Source: TMP-24 sp041397305
GTDB taxonomy: Bacteria > Pseudomonadota > Alphaproteobacteria > Rhodobacterales > Rhodobacteraceae
Direction: 5' to 3'
DNA length: 64,000 bases
NCBI GenBank assembly: GCA_041397305.1
Contig: JAWKWX010000012.1
Location: 1-64,000, forward strand
A model generated the notes under the pieces. That model worked only from the letters and a program-made list of their open reading frames with translations. It made no database searches and was not told the origin of the DNA. Positions 6,784 through 14,246 of this stretch are shown piece by piece. The number at the start of each line of letters is the position of its first letter. Position 1 is the first letter of the stretch. A program made the translations under genes and the position numbers.

Positions 6784-7221
6784 ATGACTTTCCTGCACAC
6801 GGCGGCCCTTGCCGCGACCCTCGCCCTGTCGGCTACCGCGGCGCTCGCCCATGACGGCGTGCATATCGACGACCCCTACGCCCGCTTCCTGCCCGGCGCC
6901 AAATCCGGGGCCGCCTTCTTCGTGATCGAGAACCATGCCACGGTCGATGACCGCCTGGTCGCGGTCACCGCCGATGTGGCGGAGAAGAGCGAGCTGCATA
7001 CCCACAAGATGGATGCCAGCGGCATGATGCAGATGGGGCCGATCGAGGGCGGCATCGTCATTCCGGCGGGCGAGAGCCATGCGCTTGAGCGCGGGGGCGA
7101 CCATGTGATGATGATGATGCTGACGCGTGTCCCGAAAGAGGGCGAGGTGATCGGCCTCACGCTGACGTTCGAACATGCGGGCGCGGTGACAGTCGAGGTG
7201 CCGGTCGACAATCACCGCTGA
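6784..7221 (+). CDS. Periplasmic copper chaperone PCu(A)C
   Basis: A 145-residue exported protein of the PCu(A)C family, with a signal peptide ending near ALAHDG. The copper site pattern is present: His and Met in ELHTHKMDASGMMQM, and the downstream H..H-x-M set in ESHALERGGDHVMMMM. PCu(A)C delivers Cu(I) to the CuA centre of cytochrome oxidase or works with Sco-like proteins. ACGGAGATAG precedes ATG 6784; the reading frame is open further upstream, but that part overlaps the preceding gene. A CopZ-like chaperone gene lies 0.9 kb away. Confidence 0.92.
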   Translation: MTFLHTAALAATLALSATAALAHDGVHIDDPYARFLPGAKSGAAFFVIENHATVDDRLVAVTADVAEKSELHTHKMDASGMMQMGPIEGGIVIPAGESHALERGGDHVMMMMLTRVPKEGEVIGLTLTFEHAGAVTVEVPVDNHR

Positions 7222-7298
7222 TTTCGCGCGACTTTCCTGCTAGAGTTGTGGCGCCGGGCGAGGATGGATCATGGCCCGGCGCCATGCAGGGAAGGATC

Positions 7299-7724
7299 AT
7301 GCGCGCACCAATGCATCTGTGGCTCATCGGCGGGCTCACGCTGTTCTGGAACCTCGTGGGCGCGGCGGATTACACGCTGACCCAGACACACGCCGCCTTC
7401 TACCTGGCGCAGTTCACGCCCGAGCAGCTGGCCTGGTTCGATTCGTTCCCTGCCTGGGTGGAAGGCGCCTGGGCGATCGCCGTCTGGTTCTCGGTTCTCG
7501 GATCGGTTCTGCTGCTGCTGCGCAAGGGGGCGGCGGTCCTTGCTTTCGCGCTGTCGCTCGTCGCGATGGTTGTGACCGGGATCTACAATTTCTTCGTGAT
7601 GTCGCCCGCGCTGAACGAGATCAGCGGCGAAGGCGCGATCGCCTTTTCGCTGGTCCTGCTGGTGATCGGGCTGTGCGAATGGCTCTATGCCCGCCGCATG
7701 CGCCAGCTGCACGTGATCGGCTGA
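7299..7724 (+). CDS. Small integral membrane protein
   Basis: A 141-residue hydrophobic protein with about four membrane segments: residues 5-20, 45-70, 78-97 and 108-128. The pattern FWNLVGAADYTLTQT and YLAQFTPEQLAWFDSFPAW recurs in a family found in proteobacteria, sometimes annotated as sugar transporter-like without experimental basis. The start at 7299 follows AGGGAAGG; an upstream in-frame ATG at 7248 lacks a ribosome site. It is convergent with the next gene, the stops being a few bases apart. Function unknown. Confidence 0.75.
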   Translation: MRAPMHLWLIGGLTLFWNLVGAADYTLTQTHAAFYLAQFTPEQLAWFDSFPAWVEGAWAIAVWFSVLGSVLLLLRKGAAVLAFALSLVAMVVTGIYNFFVMSPALNEISGEGAIAFSLVLLVIGLCEWLYARRMRQLHVIG

Positions 7725-7728
7725 GGCC

Positions 7729-8031
7729 TCAGCCGCCGGTGCAGACCGCCTCTGCCATGCCGGCGAAGGCGGCATAGCGGTCCCAGAAGGCTTCGGCCGA
7801 GGCGCTGCCCGAGGCACGGACCTCCTGCGCCTTGTCGGGATCGGCGAAGAATTTCGCCGCGCGGCGCTGGTCGCCGCCGCTCAGCACCTGGTCGGCAACC
7901 GACTGGATGCAGCCGCACAGGCCCGCATCCGCCCGTCCGGTCGCCCGGCAGGCCTTGTCGATCGTTCCGCCCGCCAGCGCGGCCGATGGCATGATCAGGG
8001 CCACAAGCCCCGCGATAAGGGTAAAGCGCAT
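7729..8031 (-). CDS. Conserved exported protein, Rhodobacteraceae
   Basis: A 100-residue protein with a clear signal peptide (MRFTLIAGLVALIMPSAALA, cleavage after ALA). The mature part has three Cys, two in CGCIQSVADQVLS, and a conserved FFADPDKAQEVR..EAFWDRY block. Similar Rhodobacteraceae proteins are often labelled arginine transporter, but nothing in the sequence supports transport, since it has no membrane segment apart from the signal. It is best described as a small periplasmic protein of unknown role. A longer open frame upstream exists, but the signal peptide fixes the start at 8031. Confidence 0.75.
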   Translation of the reverse strand: MRFTLIAGLVALIMPSAALAGGTIDKACRATGRADAGLCGCIQSVADQVLSGGDQRRAAKFFADPDKAQEVRASGSASAEAFWDRYAAFAGMAEAVCTGG

Positions 8032-8120
8032 TCCATCCCCCGTCTTTCGCCCCGCGCTCCTGGCAGTCGCGGCGCGGGCGGCGGCACTATCGCCGCACGC
8101 AGGCCACGAGGCAAGCCCTT

Positions 8121-8318
8121 TCAGGCTGCGGGCGTGGCCGGATACCCTTCGGCCTGCAGCGCGGCAAGGATCGCCTCCGCGGTGGCGCCCGTGGTGACGT
8201 CGGCGGTACGCGAGGCAAGATCGACCGTCACTTTCGCGGCCGGATCGACCGCGGCGATCGTCCTTTCGACCGTCGCCTTGCAATGGCCGCAGCTCATGTC
8301 GGGAATGGAGAGTTTCAT
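8121..8318 (-). CDS. CopZ-like heavy-metal-associated domain chaperone
   Basis: A 65-residue single HMA domain: MKLSIPDMSCGHCKATVE carries the metal-binding MxCxxC loop, and the rest follows the beta-alpha-beta-beta-alpha-beta pattern. Stand-alone HMA proteins carry Cu(I) in the cytoplasm to P-type ATPases or regulators. The start is placed at the ATG at 8318; an in-frame GTG three codons upstream is possible. No copper ATPase is in the window, but PCu(A)C and a DUF2946-like gene lie within 2 kb, forming a small copper-handling neighbourhood. Confidence 0.92.
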   Translation of the reverse strand: MKLSIPDMSCGHCKATVERTIAAVDPAAKVTVDLASRTADVTTGATAEAILAALQAEGYPATPAA

Positions 8319-8397
8319 CTTGTCCACCGGGGTTGTGATGTCCGACTACATAGATCCTGCGCCGCGCATGGCACGTCAAGGAGCGTCCGGCAGAAGG

Positions 8398-8835
8398 TCA
8401 GGCAGCCATGAGCTGCGCGGCGCGCCGGACGGCAAATTCGTACCCCTGGATACCCGCCCCGGCGATCACCGCTTCGGCGCGGGCCGAGACGTAGGAATGG
8501 TGGCGGAAGCTTTCGCGGCGGTGGATATTTGAAATATGGACCTCGATCACCGGGCCGTCGAAAGCGTTGAGCGCGTCGAGGAGGGCGATGGATGTATGGC
8601 TGAAGGCGCCGGGATTGATCACGATGGCGGCGGCGGACTGGCGTGCCTCCTGGATCCAGTCGATCAGCTCGTATTCGCGGTTCGACTGGCGGCAGACGAC
8701 CTTCTGGCCGAGCGCCTCGGCGGTGCGCGCGCAGAGCGTCTCGACATCGGCGAGCGTGTCGGACCCGTAGACCTCGGGCTGGCGCTGGCCGAGGAGATTG
8801 AGGTTCGGGCCGTTCAGGACCAGGATCGGTTTCAT
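8398..8835 (-). CDS. aroQ: 3-dehydroquinate dehydratase, type II
   Basis: A 145-residue type II dehydroquinase, which dehydrates 3-dehydroquinate in the shikimate pathway by the enolate mechanism. Diagnostic features are the start ILVLNGPNLNLLGQRQPEVYG with catalytic Tyr23, the INPGAFSHTS loop, the general acid region VIEVHISNIHRRESFRHHS with His100, and usual length. It is followed on its strand by the CopZ-like gene about 80 bases downstream. Dodecameric cytoplasmic enzyme; no unusual features. Confidence 0.97.
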   Translation of the reverse strand: MKPILVLNGPNLNLLGQRQPEVYGSDTLADVETLCARTAEALGQKVVCRQSNREYELIDWIQEARQSAAAIVINPGAFSHTSIALLDALNAFDGPVIEVHISNIHRRESFRHHSYVSARAEAVIAGAGIQGYEFAVRRAAQLMAA

Positions 8836-8966
8836 CAGTGTCTCCGACAGACGTGGGCGCGATCATCGGCAAAGCGATGCCTGCCCGCAAGCGGCGCGTC
8901 CGCATGAGATCGGGCCTGTTGCCCGGCTGCAAGGGGCGGTTTCGCCGCGCCTTCGGCGCGACGGTC

Positions 8967-9020
8967 CGCCGGGGGGCTCTGCCCCCCGGCACCCCCCGGG
9001 ATATTTGGAAACGAAAGAGG
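8967..9020. repeat. Intergenic hairpin repeat, copy 1
   Basis: CCGGGGGGC and GCCCCCCGG form a perfect 9-bp stem (8969-8977 and 8981-8989, loop TCT). They are followed by a second C-run, CCCCCCGGGATATTT and an A-rich tail. A closely similar sequence lies at 16617-16668, with the same order hairpin, C-run, GATATTT. Copy 1 sits between aroQ and iorB, downstream of iorB. It is preceded by another stem, CGCGCC-TTC-GGCGCG (8946-8960). It resembles a dispersed intergenic element of Rhodobacteraceae, possibly a transcript end. Confidence 0.65.
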
Positions 9021-9033
9021 GCAGGGGCGCGGG

Positions 9034-10575
9034 TCAGGGCGACGCCGGCCCGGTGAAGCCGCGGATCGTCGCGAGGGCGCCGTCGAGCGCCTTGCCTGCC
9101 TCATCCTGCAGGGCGGCTTCGCGCAGGCGGCGGACCCAGTCGGCGGCATCCGGGCGGCCCGCGACGAGGCGCGCGCCCTCTCGCACCCGGTCGAATTTCG
9201 AATGGCCACGCGCATAGGTGTCGGAATAGCCCTTGATCAGGCGGCGGTTCTTCAGGAGTTCGACGGCGAAAGGATAATCGCGGTCGATCCCGGCGAGCGC
9301 CTGGCCGAGCCAGTCTTCGAGATGGGCCATTTCCACCTGGTGGCGCAGCATGCCGCGCCGCCAGCGGCGGAGACCCGCGAGCAGGTAGAGCTGCAGGAAG
9401 GGCCAGAGCCGGTCGGTGCGGAGCCTGCGGCCGCGGTTGAACAGCCGGTCGATGAGGCGCATGGCGCGGGGGGAACGTTCGATCCGGGCCCCGAGGCGGG
9501 CGGGCAGGAGGCTGACGAGTTCCTCGGCACGGGGGTGGAGGAAGTCGGTGAGGCGAAGCGCGGCGCCGTCGGGGGGCGCCATCTCCGCCCGGATGCGGGT
9601 GAGGCGGGTGGCGCGGGTCTTGAGGTCGGCCACGCGGATCACGTCGTCATAGACCATGGCGCGGGCGAGATATTTCGCCGCCTCGCGGGTGAAGACATGG
9701 CCATTGGCGGCGCTGTCGCGCGCGGCGATGGCGGCGAGCCGGTCGAGATAGTCGCGGCCATAGGCGAGGTCCTGAAAGTCCAGGACGGCGCGGAGGCCCG
9801 CCGCGGCGAGATCGCGCGCGGGTTCGGGGAGGCCGGCCAGTCTGGCGGCGAGCGCGGATGGCGCGCGCCATGCGTCCGGGGTTTGCCGCGCGGCCGGTTC
9901 CGGCGCGGGGGCGGGCGCGGTCGTCGCGGCCTCGTGGGCGCGGGCGAAGGCGCTGAGGCTCGCCCCGGCGCCGCGACCGGTGGCGCGAATGGCCGCCTCG
10001 AAGGCCTCGCGCGGGAAGGGCAGCGCGCCGGAGGCGGCAAGGGCGCCGAGGAGGCTTGCCGAGATCACCGTGCCTTCCTCGACCGCGATCCGGTCCAGGT
10101 CGATGGCGATGAGGCGGCGGGCGGCGATATCGGCCGCCGCGAGCACTTCGTCGGCGCGGGCGATCCCGTCGCCGGGCACCATCTTTTCCGACACGGCGAG
10201 CGCGCGGTGGGTGGAGGCGATGAGCGTGGTGCGGTCGGGCGTGACGAAGCCGCGCAGGATCGCGCGGCCCGCCTCCATCAGTTCGGCGGCGATCAGGATA
10301 TCGACATCGCCCGCCGCGGGCATCAGCGAGAAGACCGGCGGGCGCGCCGCTTCCGGAGCCATCTCGATGTAATATATCGTGGCGCCGGTCCGTTGGGCGA
10401 CGCCGGCGACCGAGGTTGCCTGTACCGCATAGCCCGCGGCCCGGGCGCAGGCCTCGATCCAGCCGGTCAGTACCCCGCCGCCCTGGCCGCCGACCGCCAT
10501 GATGGCGAGCTTGATGATGCCCGACAGGGCGGGATCGGGGCTGGCGCCCTGCATGGTGATCTGGTCGCGCGCCAT
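9034..10575 (-). CDS. iorB: Indolepyruvate oxidoreductase subunit beta
   Basis: A 513-residue protein. The N-terminal 200 residues are the gamma-type domain of 2-oxoacid:ferredoxin oxidoreductases (IKLAIMAVGGQGGGVLTGW, then VAGVAQRTGATIYY). The remainder is the long helical extension found in aerobic IorB proteins. The ATG at 10575 overlaps the iorA stop (TGATG), so the subunits are coupled. A frame open to 10974 is ignored because it lies within iorA. With IorA it would oxidatively decarboxylate arylpyruvates to aryl-acetyl-CoA. The electron acceptor in this organism is unknown. Confidence 0.88.
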   Translation of the reverse strand: MARDQITMQGASPDPALSGIIKLAIMAVGGQGGGVLTGWIEACARAAGYAVQATSVAGVAQRTGATIYYIEMAPEAARPPVFSLMPAAGDVDILIAAELMEAGRAILRGFVTPDRTTLIASTHRALAVSEKMVPGDGIARADEVLAAADIAARRLIAIDLDRIAVEEGTVISASLLGALAASGALPFPREAFEAAIRATGRGAGASLSAFARAHEAATTAPAPAPEPAARQTPDAWRAPSALAARLAGLPEPARDLAAAGLRAVLDFQDLAYGRDYLDRLAAIAARDSAANGHVFTREAAKYLARAMVYDDVIRVADLKTRATRLTRIRAEMAPPDGAALRLTDFLHPRAEELVSLLPARLGARIERSPRAMRLIDRLFNRGRRLRTDRLWPFLQLYLLAGLRRWRRGMLRHQVEMAHLEDWLGQALAGIDRDYPFAVELLKNRRLIKGYSDTYARGHSKFDRVREGARLVAGRPDAADWVRRLREAALQDEAGKALDGALATIRGFTGPASP

Positions 10576-12722
10576 CAGGCAAGCTCCCCTTTTGCGGCGC
10601 GGCGCCTGTCGCGGCGGGTCTGCAGCCAGGAGATGATGGTGGCGCGGACACGGGCCGCGAAACGTTCCCACGGCCCGGGATTGTGGACGACATCGGCGCG
10701 GTAGAAGGAGGGGCAGAGGATCGCGGCATCGGCGACTTCGCCGCAATTGCCGCAACCGACGCAGCTTTGATCGATATGGGCGACAGGATCGTCGCGCAGC
10801 GGATCGTCGAGCCGTTTGAGCGAGAGCGAGGGGCAGCCAGAGAGCCTTATGCAGGCGTGATCGCCGGTGCAGATATCCTCGTCGATCCCGAAGCGCGGCT
10901 TTTCCACCCGGCGCCCCGCGGCAATGGCCTTCGCGGCAAGCGGGCGTTCGCGGCGCTGGCGGTTGAGCATGCATTCGGACGAGGCCACGATGACCTTCGG
11001 GCCCTCGTGGCTGGTGGTCAGCGCTTCCTGGAGAACGGCACGCAGTTTCGGCACATCATAGGTGCGGTCGATCTGACGGACCCAGGTGACGCCGATGCCC
11101 TTCACCGCCGCGGCGATCGGATGGCCGGTCGATTTCGAGCGGTTCGCGGTGCGGGAAGACATCACATCCTGCCCGCCGGTCGCGGCGCTGTAATGGTTGT
11201 CCACGACCACGATCACCCCGTCCGACCGGTTGTAGACCGCATTGCCGAACGAGGTGGAGAGCCCGTTGTGCCAGAAGCCGCCGTCGCCGATGATGGCGAT
11301 CGGGCGCCGTTCGCCGCCGCCGTCGAAGGCGCCGTTCGAGGCGGGGCCGAGGCCGTAACCCATGGTGGCGCCGCCGATCTCGAACGGCGGCAGCGAGGCG
11401 AAGAGATGGCAGCCGATATCGGCCGCGATCTGGTGCTTGCCGCTTTGCTGTTCGACGAGTTTCAGGGCCGCGAAGATCGGCCGTTCCGGGCAGCCGGTGC
11501 AGAAGCCGGGCGGGCGGATCGGTACGGTTTTCGCAAGGTCGGGAAGTGCGGGGGCGGCGCTGTTCGGGGCGCGGACCTGTGCGGGCAGCATCGCTGGCGC
11601 GGCCTTGCGCAGGAAGGCCTCGACGCCCTCAAGCAGCACCTGGCCGGTATATTCGCCCGCCATGGGCAGCATGTCCTTGCCGTGAAGCGAAGGCCCTGCG
11701 CCTTCCTTGTAGAGGATCGCGCCGAGCGCCTGTTCGATGAAATCGGGCTGGCCTTCCTCGACCACAAGAAGCGCATCCTTGCCGCGCGCAAAGTCGAGAA
11801 ACTCAGCGGTTGCAATCGGGTAGGTGACGTTCATGACGTAAAGCGACACCTGCGTGTCGCCATAGATATCGGCAAGGCCGAGGCGTTGCAGCGCCCGGAT
11901 CACGCCATTGTACATGCCGCCCTGCAGGACGATGCCAATCTGGCCGTCGGTGGGGCCGAAGCGTTCGTTCAGCCCGTGTCGGACGATATGGTCCTGCGCC
12001 CGGGGCCAGCGGTTCCTGATCTTGTCCTGTTCCTGCACATAGGACATCGGCGGCAGGACGACGCGGGAATAATCGCTGCGCGGGTTCGAAAGCGCGTCTT
12101 TCACGGTCAGGGGCGGGGGGCGGTTGTCGGCGGCGGTGAAAGTGCCGGTGACATGGCACGAGCGGATGCGGACCATCAGCATCACCGGCGTATTGGTCGC
12201 CTCGGACAGGGCAAAGCCCTGGCCAACCGCCTTCACGATCGAGGGTAGGTTGGGGCGCGGGTCGAGAAGCCAGACCTGCGATTTCATCGCGAAGGCGTGG
12301 CTTCTTTCCTGCATGATCGAGGAGCCTTCGCCGTAATCCTCGCCGACGATGATGAGCGCCCCGCCAGTGACGCCCGAGGAGGCGAGATTGGCCAGCGCGT
12401 CGGAGGCGACATTCACGCCGACCGGACCCTTGTAGGTGACGGCGCCGCGGATCGGGTAATGGACCGAGGCGGCGAGCATCGCGGTGGCGGCGGCCTCGGA
12501 GGCGTTCGCCTCGAACCGCACGCCCAGATCGGCGAGAATATCCTCGGCGTCGGAAAGGACATCCATCAGATGGCTGATCGGCGCGCCCTGATAGCCGCCG
12601 ACATAGCCCACGCCGTTTTCCAGAAGCGCCTTGGTGATGGCGAGAATGCCCTCGCCGGTGAAGCTTTCGCCCGCGCCGAGCCTCAGCTTCCTGACTTCCT
12701 CGGCGAAGGATCTCTCGGCCAT
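10575..12722 (-). CDS. iorA: Indolepyruvate ferredoxin oxidoreductase subunit alpha
   Basis: A 715-residue subunit combining the pyrimidine-binding and TPP-binding domains of 2-oxoacid oxidoreductases. TPP region: IGDGGFWHNGLSTSF..VVVDNHYSAATGGQ. FCTGCPERP lies near the domain junction. The C-terminal ferredoxin-like part has Cys654, 657, 660 and 670 (CxxCxxCx9CP), a complete cluster motif. The other motif, CTGDHACIRLSGCP (Cys618, 624, 630), has only three Cys, so the first cluster is atypical. First reaction: arylpyruvate plus CoA to arylacetyl-CoA plus CO2. It is followed by iorB and preceded on the strand by a MarR gene 7 bases upstream. Confidence 0.92.
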   Translation of the reverse strand: MAERSFAEEVRKLRLGAGESFTGEGILAITKALLENGVGYVGGYQGAPISHLMDVLSDAEDILADLGVRFEANASEAAATAMLAASVHYPIRGAVTYKGPVGVNVASDALANLASSGVTGGALIIVGEDYGEGSSIMQERSHAFAMKSQVWLLDPRPNLPSIVKAVGQGFALSEATNTPVMLMVRIRSCHVTGTFTAADNRPPPLTVKDALSNPRSDYSRVVLPPMSYVQEQDKIRNRWPRAQDHIVRHGLNERFGPTDGQIGIVLQGGMYNGVIRALQRLGLADIYGDTQVSLYVMNVTYPIATAEFLDFARGKDALLVVEEGQPDFIEQALGAILYKEGAGPSLHGKDMLPMAGEYTGQVLLEGVEAFLRKAAPAMLPAQVRAPNSAAPALPDLAKTVPIRPPGFCTGCPERPIFAALKLVEQQSGKHQIAADIGCHLFASLPPFEIGGATMGYGLGPASNGAFDGGGERRPIAIIGDGGFWHNGLSTSFGNAVYNRSDGVIVVVDNHYSAATGGQDVMSSRTANRSKSTGHPIAAAVKGIGVTWVRQIDRTYDVPKLRAVLQEALTTSHEGPKVIVASSECMLNRQRRERPLAAKAIAAGRRVEKPRFGIDEDICTGDHACIRLSGCPSLSLKRLDDPLRDDPVAHIDQSCVGCGNCGEVADAAILCPSFYRADVVHNPGPWERFAARVRATIISWLQTRRDRRRAAKGELA

Positions 12723-12729
12723 CTCGTCC

Positions 12730-13224
12730 TCAGATCTCGTGCCGGCGCACGTTTTTCAGCATCTTCTGCAGGGTGGCGACGAAGGCGCGGCGCTCGCCTG
12801 CGTCGATGCCGCGGAACATATGGTCATGGGCCGCCAGCATGGTCGGCCAGAGCGTCTCGAACGCGGTGCGCCCCGCGGGCGTGAGGTAGAGCCGCGTCGC
12901 GCGGCTGTCATCGGGGTCCGGTTCGCGCTGGACGAACCCGTCCGCCGCGAGCTGGTCAAGCGCGCGGCTGAGCGTCGATTGTTCGGTGACGGTATAGACC
13001 GCGAGGTCGCGGATGAGCGGGCCGTCGGTCACCGACAGGACCGCGAGCGCCCGCATCTTCGGCGTGGTGAGGCCAAGCGCGGCCATGTCTTCGCGAAGGT
13101 CGGCGTTGTAGCGCCCCATGATGCGGTTCATCAGGTAGGGCGCATAGGCGGCAAGCCCGATCTCGGCAAGGGTCGGCGGCGCTTGGCGCGCGCCGCCATG
13201 GTTGGTTGGGTCTGGCCGGTCCAT
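12730..13224 (-). CDS. MarR-family transcriptional regulator
   Basis: A 164-residue MarR protein with the standard core: KMRALAVLSVTDGPLIRDLA, a recognition helix in TEQSTLSRALDQLAADG and wing REPDPDDSRATRLYLTPAG. It lies between the cyclase-family gene and iorA on the same strand, 7 bases from each, so it belongs to the operon it presumably controls. The palindromes between the cyclase and pirin genes (14093-14190) are candidate targets. The ligand may be an aromatic acid or CoA ester related to the IorAB reaction, as in many catabolic MarR systems; that is inference. Confidence 0.9.
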   Translation of the reverse strand: MDRPDPTNHGGARQAPPTLAEIGLAAYAPYLMNRIMGRYNADLREDMAALGLTTPKMRALAVLSVTDGPLIRDLAVYTVTEQSTLSRALDQLAADGFVQREPDPDDSRATRLYLTPAGRTAFETLWPTMLAAHDHMFRGIDAGERRAFVATLQKMLKNVRRHEI

Positions 13225-13231
13225 CCCGCGA

Positions 13232-14020
13232 TCAGCGCGCCACGAGCGCCAGCGCGCGGATGGGCGAGCCGGTGCCGTTCTTGATCTTCAAGGGCGCGGC
13301 GATCAGGATCGCGCCCTTCGCGGGCAGACGGTCGAGGTTGGCCAGAGAGGCAAGGCCGAAGCGGTTGTTCTTGTGCAGAAGGTTGTGCGCCGGGAAGGGC
13401 GGGGTCATGCCGCCCGCCTGGCCCGCATCGGTGCCGATGCACTGGCTGCCCCAGCCGACGATGCCCTTTCCGATCAGGTAATCGATGACCTCTGCCGTCG
13501 GCCCCGGCGTATGCGGGCCGGTCTCGTTTGCGTTGAGGAAGAGGTCTTCGTCATGGGCGCGCTTGTCCCAGTCGGACCGCAGCACCACCCATTCGCCCTT
13601 GCCGATGGCGCCATGCTGCGCCTCCCATTTCTTCACGTGATCGATGGTCAGCAGGAAATCGGGGTCGGCCGCGCATTCCTTGGAGAAATCAAGAACGTTC
13701 ACCGGTGCCGCGATCCTTTGCAGCGAGAGCGTGTCGGTGAAACCGTCGGGATAATCCTTGCCGGTGATCCAGTGATGCGGCGCGTCGAAATGCGTGCCGG
13801 AATGTTCGCCGAGCTTCAGCCAGTTCCAGGCCCAGAACGGCCCGTCCTGATCATATTCGCTGATCCGGTGGATCTCGATCTTCGGCGTGTCCTTGGCGAA
13901 GTCCGGCGGCAGTTTCAGGAGCGGCGTATCGGGGCCGAGCGTGCCCGAACAATCCACGACCTCGATCCGGCCCGAAAGCAGCATCTGGCCAAGCTGGCCC
14001 AGCATGTCGGCGGCAGTCAT
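13232..14020 (-). CDS. Cyclase-family (kynurenine formamidase-like) metal hydrolase
   Basis: A 262-residue protein of the cyclase family (PF04199 type), which includes bacterial kynurenine formamidase KynB and isatin hydrolase. The signature metal-binding motif HSGTHFDAPHHW is at about residue 70, and the later GSQCIGTDAGQA.. and FPAHNLLH blocks also fit. GGGAGGAAGAG just before ATG 14020 sets the start; longer frames upstream lack a ribosome site. It is first in an operon with marR, iorA and iorB. A link to an indole or tryptophan-derived compound fits both formamidase/isatin hydrolase relatives and indolepyruvate oxidoreductase. Confidence 0.88.
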   Translation of the reverse strand: MTAADMLGQLGQMLLSGRIEVVDCSGTLGPDTPLLKLPPDFAKDTPKIEIHRISEYDQDGPFWAWNWLKLGEHSGTHFDAPHHWITGKDYPDGFTDTLSLQRIAAPVNVLDFSKECAADPDFLLTIDHVKKWEAQHGAIGKGEWVVLRSDWDKRAHDEDLFLNANETGPHTPGPTAEVIDYLIGKGIVGWGSQCIGTDAGQAGGMTPPFPAHNLLHKNNRFGLASLANLDRLPAKGAILIAAPLKIKNGTGSPIRALALVAR

Positions 14021-14092
14021 CTCTTCCTCCCTGGTTTCCCGGCTGCGCGGCATCGGGGGCCGAGTCGGGTTGGCGACAGGATAGGAAAAGAA

Positions 14093-14190
14093 TATGCATT
14101 TGCACATAGTTTTTGCGATGGGCGTGCGCTCTTGGCTGCGGACCGGGCTTTATGTGCTATGGCGCACAGATTGCGGCCGTCTGTGCGCAC
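14093..14190. promoter_or_regulatory. Divergent control region with inverted repeats
   Basis: Between the cyclase operon and pirin there is a perfect 9-bp inverted repeat, GCGCACAGA (14162-14170) and TCTGTGCGC (14180-14188), spacer 9. TGTGC-N6-GCACA (14153-14168) overlaps it. TATGCATTTGCACATA (14093-14108) lies nearer the cyclase start. The repeated TGTGC/GCACA words suggest several binding sites for the MarR protein encoded in the operon. Confidence 0.5.
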
Positions 14191-14246
14191 TTGTTTCCCT
14201 GAATCGAGGGCGCATATTTCCGGTAGCTCAAACCACGGAGGCTCCC

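Noticed and set aside
7729..8031. Arginine transporter
   Set aside because: The name is common in databases for such proteins, but the sequence shows only a signal peptide and a short soluble domain.
9202..10704. A 500-codon plus-strand frame opposite iorB
   Set aside because: Composition is low-complexity Gly/Arg/Glu, and the opposite strand encodes an evident enzyme subunit.
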